From: an uncultured Pseudomonadales bacterium
GTDB taxonomy: Bacteria > Pseudomonadota > Gammaproteobacteria > Pseudomonadales > Pseudohongiellaceae
Length of the DNA: 64,000 bases
Direction of reading: 5' to 3'
Assembly (NCBI GenBank): GCA_949372635.1
Contig: CASIAB010000007.1
Span: 1-64,000 of the forward strand
Made by a program: the position numbers and the translations under genes
In this document: positions 60,173-64,000 of the stretch, one piece after another
Numbering within the stretch: position 1 is the stretch's first letter
Layout of the letters: each line of letters begins with the position of its first letter
Notes under the pieces: generated by a model
The model's database searches: none
What the model was told of the DNA's origin: nothing
Seen by the model: the letters and a program-made list of their open reading frames with translations, nothing else

Positions 60173-60964
60173 TTACTCTTGATTAATGCCGAGTTCACCC
60201 AGCGCGCTTACAAAACTTAACGGATCGGCGCCACTGGCGTTGTGCACTTTTTGATATCCAGCTTTTTCCGCCTGTCGTCCAACTCTTTGTGAAGGAACCA
60301 ATAGGTTAAATTGCTGTAGCTTCTTTCTATCATCGGCCAATAGATGCGTTAGTCTATCCAATGATTCACCGCTACTTACAGTTAGTACATTGACACCGGC
60401 TTCGCACAATCTATTGCAGAAGTCTGCGCTCGTGTAATCTATTGGAGAACGGCTATAGGCCTCGAGATAATCGACAATGGCGCCGCGCTCGCGCAGCGTG
60501 TCAGCCAATAGTTCTCGACCTCCCTGTCCGCGCACAATGCCAATTTTCTGCCCGCTAACATCTTGCAGTTGAGGCAGGCGCAGTATGTCTTCGCTGGTCA
60601 TTCCGTTACTTGGCTGAGTTACTTCGCAGATGAATCGCTCTGAAGCAGCCTCCGCCGTCGTGGGCCCAACCGCGATTACATTGACACTGAGAGGAACCTG
60701 TGGCCAATAATTATTAATGACTTCTCCGCCAAATCTCACAGCATTGTTGCTTACAAAAATTAGAGACTGATAACAGTCTAACTGCAAGACTTTGTCTTCT
60801 AGATCTTGAATGGCTTGTAAATCATTCAGAGCCTTGATCTCGATAAAAGGAAGCGACAGAACCTTCGCTCCACCAAACTCAATTGCCTGTCTCAAAGTGC
60901 CTGCCTGATTCGAGGAGCGAGTAATTAGAACAATAAGTCCAGATAGGGAGTTAGGTTTTATCAA
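60173..60964 (-). CDS. hemD: Uroporphyrinogen-III synthase
   Basis: The 263-residue protein starts at TTG 60962-60964. It shows the poorly conserved but recognisable HemD pattern: 'GLIVLITRSSNQAGTLRQAIEFGGAKVLSLPFIEI', 'LIFVSNNAVRFG', 'VIAVGPTTAEA', 'VRGQGGRELLADTLRERGAIVDYLEAYSRSP' and 'VLTVSSGESLDRL'. It closes the linear tetrapyrrole made by HemC with inversion of ring D. The gene lies 31 bases after hemC on the same strand, the usual arrangement. Confidence 0.93.
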   Translation of the reverse strand: MIKPNSLSGLIVLITRSSNQAGTLRQAIEFGGAKVLSLPFIEIKALNDLQAIQDLEDKVLQLDCYQSLIFVSNNAVRFGGEVINNYWPQVPLSVNVIAVGPTTAEAASERFICEVTQPSNGMTSEDILRLPQLQDVSGQKIGIVRGQGGRELLADTLRERGAIVDYLEAYSRSPIDYTSADFCNRLCEAGVNVLTVSSGESLDRLTHLLADDRKKLQQFNLLVPSQRVGRQAEKAGYQKVHNASGADPLSFVSALGELGINQE

Positions 60965-60995
60965 TTATATCTGCTCTTAGCTATTTATTAACTAT

Positions 60996-61925
60996 CTATT
61001 GGTCTCGCACGGCGTTAAGTATTTCCTTCGCTCCCTGAGACAAAAGATCTTCGGCAACAGTAAGACCTAGTTGTTCTGCGTGATGACGATCGCCGCGAAT
61101 CTCGCTGCGAATTATCTGTGTCCCTTCCAAGCTTCCAACTAAAGCACGCAGATGCAACTCCTTACCATAGAGCTCCGCGAAGCTCGCGATCGGCACTTGG
61201 CAACCACCCTGCAGACGTGCATTCACTGCTCGCTCAGCAACTACCCTACACGCAGTATCCGCATGATGAAGGCAGTCGAGCAGTTGTAGTGTTTCAATAT
61301 CTTGAGTACGACACTCGATGCCCACCGCTCCCTGACCACCTGCAGGAAGGGAGTCTTCGAAAGAAATGCTCTCACGGATACGCCCTTCCAGCTCCAAGCG
61401 TTTTAAACCTGCTGCCGCAAGAATTATCGCGTCGTATCCACCGGCATCTAACTTCGACAGCCGAGTTCCCACATTGCCACGCAAATCTGCGATCTTTAAG
61501 TCCGGACGTAGTTCCCGCAGCTGACATTGGCGGCGAAAGCTCGAAGTGCCTACCGTTGCTCCATGTGGCAGGTCAGCCATTTTCCCATAATGATTGGAGA
61601 CAAAGGCATCGGCGGGATCATCGCGTTCACATATAACCGCCAAGCCAAGCCCTTCTGGGAACTCCATCGGCACATCCTTCATCGAATGCACCGCAATATC
61701 TGCCCTGTCTTCCAATATTGCGTGTTCTAGTTCTTTAACGAAGAGACCCTTGCCCCCCATCTTGGCCAAGGGTGTATCCAGAATCTTGTCGCCGCGAGTA
61801 CTCATGGCAAGCAACTCAACTTTCAGTTCGCCGTGGGTCTTTTCCAATGCAGTCTTTACGTAGCGGGCCTGCCATAGGGCGAGAGGACTTTTACGAGTAG
61901 CAATTCGAAGCATTTTAGCTGGCAT
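60996..61925 (-). CDS. hemC: Hydroxymethylbilane synthase (porphobilinogen deaminase)
   Basis: The 309-residue protein is complete: '[19 protein letters not shown]' at the start, '[26 protein letters not shown]', '[18 protein letters not shown]', '[18 protein letters not shown]', '[11 protein letters not shown]' and the dipyrromethane-binding Cys in '[15 protein letters not shown]'. It polymerises four porphobilinogens made by HemB. It is the first gene of hemCDXY and diverges from the region before argH; their shared upstream gap is 205 bases. Confidence 0.97.
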   Translation of the reverse strand: MPAKMLRIATRKSPLALWQARYVKTALEKTHGELKVELLAMSTRGDKILDTPLAKMGGKGLFVKELEHAILEDRADIAVHSMKDVPMEFPEGLGLAVICERDDPADAFVSNHYGKMADLPHGATVGTSSFRRQCQLRELRPDLKIADLRGNVGTRLSKLDAGGYDAIILAAAGLKRLELEGRIRESISFEDSLPAGGQGAVGIECRTQDIETLQLLDCLHHADTACRVVAERAVNARLQGGCQVPIASFAELYGKELHLRALVGSLEGTQIIRSEIRGDRHHAEQLGLTVAEDLLSQGAKEILNAVRDQ

Positions 61926-62030
61926 GGCGCACTGCTCTTTATCTTTTCTTTCATGATGGAATAAGTATCATTTTACGGTATATGCTACGATTTGTCCGAA
62001 TTTGCTGCTGTTGCGGAGAGTTTCAACTGG

Positions 62031-62059
62031 GTTCAAGCTTTTGTCGATCCTGCTATAAT
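62031..62059 (+). promoter_or_regulatory. Extended -10 promoter upstream of the RidA remnant and argH
   Basis: TGCTATAAT (62051-62059) is a perfect extended -10 element. The region upstream at 62032-62037 (TTCAAG) is a weak -35. It points toward the broken RidA-like gene and probably still drives argH, which starts 500 bases downstream with no other clear promoter seen. Confidence 0.55.
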
Positions 62060-62130
62060 ACCGCTCCTGTTTAGCAAGTTCAGTTAGTGGAGTTCAACCA
62101 CAGCTGTTCTAGGCCTAAATCGGAGGTACC

Positions 62131-62520
62131 ATGAGTAGACAACTAATTTCCAGCGGCTCAGAATTTGAGAGTAAGATCGCCTACTCCCGAGCAGTAGTTG
62201 ACAGTGATTTGATGTCGGGGTTTGGCACGACTGGGTATGACTACAAGACGATGACGATTTCCGAGAGCGTCACTGAACAGTTGGATCAGTGCCTAAAAAA
62301 TATTAAACAGGTTCTAGAATATGCAGGCATTGATTTATCTGGGATCTTTCGCAGACGTTACATACTGCCGAACAAAGCTGATTTTAAACCCAGCTGGCCG
62401 GTATTTCAGAAACACCTCGGCTAAGTCCTCCTTGCGGCCACAATGTTTGAAGCTGGTTTGCTCGATGGGAGAATGAAGATCGAGATTGAAGTAGCAGCGA
62501 AACTATCAGCAGAAGAATAG
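62131..62520 (+). pseudogene. RidA (YjgF) family gene with an in-frame TAA
   Basis: ATG 62131, behind GGAGG, opens 'MSRQLISSGSEFESKIAYSRAVVD', followed by 'GYDYKTMTISESVTEQLDQCLKNI' and 'YILPNKADFKPSWPVFQKHLG'. A TAA at 62422-62424 then interrupts; one base change from GAA restores the family's 'GE'. The same frame continues 'VLLAATMFEAGLLDGRMKIEIEVAAKLSAEE' in type and ends at TAG 62518-62520. The missing segment carries the catalytic region of RidA trimers, so the 97-residue truncated product is probably inactive. RidA proteins hydrolyse reactive enamines. Confidence 0.8.
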
Positions 62521-62579
62521 ACCCTACTAGCTAGTGCACAATATGCATTGCCCACAAACTTACAACGTGAAACCAAGCC

Positions 62580-63977
62580 ATGAGCAACAATAAGGATCAG
62601 AATAAACTTTGGGGCGGCAGATTTACTGAAGCCACAGATGCCTTCGTACAACGATTTACCGCCTCTGTAGATTTTGACCGTCGCTTGTTCCAGCAAGATA
62701 TAGACGGCTCGGTCGCCCACGCCAAGATGCTAGCCAAAGTGGGAATTTTGACGGCGGACGAAGTATTGCTAATACGCGACGGACTAGAATCGATTCGACA
62801 GGACATTGCTGACGGCAAGTTTGAATGGTCTGTCGCGTTAGAAGATGTTCACATGAACATCGAAGCAGCACTCACCTCGCGCATCGGCGATGTAGGCAAG
62901 AAACTGCATACGGGCCGTTCGCGGAATGATCAGGTTGCTACTGACATTCGATTGTATGTGCGCGGCGAGATCGATCTGATTGCCCAATTGATTACGAAGC
63001 TTCAATCGGCCCTGCTTGGCGTTGCTGAGAAGGAAGCAAGCACGATCATGCCTGGTTTCACTCATCTTCAGACTGCACAACCAGTTACCTTCGGCCACCA
63101 TATGATGGCCTGGTATGAAATGCTAGATAGAGATTATGATCGACTTCTCGATTGCCGCAAAAGAGTTAACCTGTCTCCTTTAGGCTCAGCAGCCTTAGCA
63201 GGAACCTCGTTTCCTATCGATAGAAATTTTACGGCTGAGCAACTCGGTTTCGATGCGCCAACTAGAAACTCATTAGATTCGGTTAGTGATCGAGACTTCG
63301 CTATCGAGCTTGCGTCCTTCGCCAGCATATTGATGATGCATCTCTCTAGGTGCTCCGAGGAACTAGTACTATGGACTTCGGCACAATTCAATTTCATCGA
63401 TCTACCCGATCGATTCTGCACTGGCTCATCGATCATGCCACAGAAGAAAAACCCCGATGTACCTGAATTAGTTAGAGGCAAAACTGGCCGCGTTCATGGG
63501 CACCTTGTGTCATTACTTACGCTGATGAAGTCACAGCCACTTGCGTATAACAAAGACAATCAGGAAGACAAGGAACCATTGTTCGACTTAATCGACACGG
63601 TAAAGGACTGCCTATTTGCCTATAGCGAGATGATGCCTGAGGCAAGTTGCAACAAGGACGAAATGTATGCCGCCGCGAAACAAGGCTATGCGACTGCCAC
63701 TGACCTGGCAGATTACCTAGTAAAACAGGGAATGGCCTTTCGCGATGCCCACGAAGTCGTAGGTAAGTCAGTGGCCTTCAGCATCGAAGAGAAAAAGGAC
63801 TTGGCAGATCTGTCGTTGGCCGAGCTACAGATTTTTTCCGATCTCATCAAAAAAGATGTCTTCGAAGTCTTAACCCTGGAAGGGTCTATCAGTGCGCGAG
63901 ATCATATCGGGGGTGCAGCACCTTCTCAGGTATTGGCGGCGGTGGCGACTGCAAAGGCAGCTATCTCGAAACGCTAA
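62580..63977 (+). CDS. argH: Argininosuccinate lyase
   Basis: The 465-residue protein is complete: '[28 protein letters not shown]', '[41 protein letters not shown]', '[22 protein letters not shown]', '[17 protein letters not shown]' and the fumarase-superfamily signature '[20 protein letters not shown]'. It splits argininosuccinate into arginine and fumarate. It is adjacent to hemC in divergent orientation, as in pseudomonads. It starts 59 bases after the RidA remnant. Confidence 0.98.
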   Translation: MSNNKDQNKLWGGRFTEATDAFVQRFTASVDFDRRLFQQDIDGSVAHAKMLAKVGILTADEVLLIRDGLESIRQDIADGKFEWSVALEDVHMNIEAALTSRIGDVGKKLHTGRSRNDQVATDIRLYVRGEIDLIAQLITKLQSALLGVAEKEASTIMPGFTHLQTAQPVTFGHHMMAWYEMLDRDYDRLLDCRKRVNLSPLGSAALAGTSFPIDRNFTAEQLGFDAPTRNSLDSVSDRDFAIELASFASILMMHLSRCSEELVLWTSAQFNFIDLPDRFCTGSSIMPQKKNPDVPELVRGKTGRVHGHLVSLLTLMKSQPLAYNKDNQEDKEPLFDLIDTVKDCLFAYSEMMPEASCNKDEMYAAAKQGYATATDLADYLVKQGMAFRDAHEVVGKSVAFSIEEKKDLADLSLAELQIFSDLIKKDVFEVLTLEGSISARDHIGGAAPSQVLAAVATAKAAISKR

Positions 63978-64000
63978 CTATTGTTGGGCAAAAGCATTAG

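Overview
The window reads as chromosomal DNA of a free-living, respiring gammaproteobacterium, probably aquatic or marine and related to Pseudomonadales/Cellvibrionales-type lineages. The basis is gene content: a hemC-hemD-hemX-hemY cluster beside argH, trxA-rho-ubiD, E. coli-type gshA, rdgC, yaeQ, hslR, yrfG, cysQ, dsbB, a TIGR02647-type small protein and a magnesium-type hemB. No rRNA, tRNA, CRISPR array, prophage or insertion sequence was recognised. Taxonomy below class is inference.

Layout. 1-9.8 kb: secreted and periplasmic enzymes (PQQ dehydrogenase, S46 dipeptidyl-peptidase, metallo-beta-lactamase-fold protein, serine hydrolase lipoprotein), a glutathione transferase and two decayed genes. 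10-16.3 kb: succinate-semialdehyde dehydrogenase, a hexanucleotide repeat, small housekeeping genes (DUF1456, S4 protein, YaeQ, GST, RdgC) and three gene remnants. 16.6-22 kb: an OPT transporter followed by an amine dehydrogenase operon (large subunit, MauE, MauD, TTQ small subunit, cytochrome c), which should oxidise aromatic or other primary amines in the periplasm. 22-34.6 kb: small proteins, then a carbohydrate block (DUF1080 hydrolase, GMC oxidoreductase with its Tat-exported small subunit, TIM-barrel isomerase, RbsA/RbsC-like importer, sulfatase, alkyl sulfatase) that resembles a 3-keto-sugar route for glycosides.

34.7-44.4 kb: a TPR protein; a DsbA/FrnE-like oxidoreductase whose first redox-site codon is UGA (possible selenocysteine); a protein with halohydrin dehalogenase motifs translationally coupled to it; a 2-methylfumaryl-CoA isomerase and methylsuccinyl-CoA dehydrogenase pair; a serine hydrolase with an altered catalytic motif; and a DUF885 lipoprotein. 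44.4-64 kb: mostly core functions (cysQ, yrfG, hslR, gshA, dsbB, a TVP38-flavoprotein fusion, hemB, trxA, rho, ubiD, hemY/X/D/C, argH).

The window is rich in broken genes: about nine remnants carry frameshifts, in-frame stops of all three kinds, or deletions, while the adjoining core genes are intact. This suggests ongoing gene decay in accessory functions. The most unusual signals are the UGA-containing UxxC site, the halohydrin dehalogenase, the loss of an active-site aspartate in the TTQ subunit, and the mct-mcd pair.
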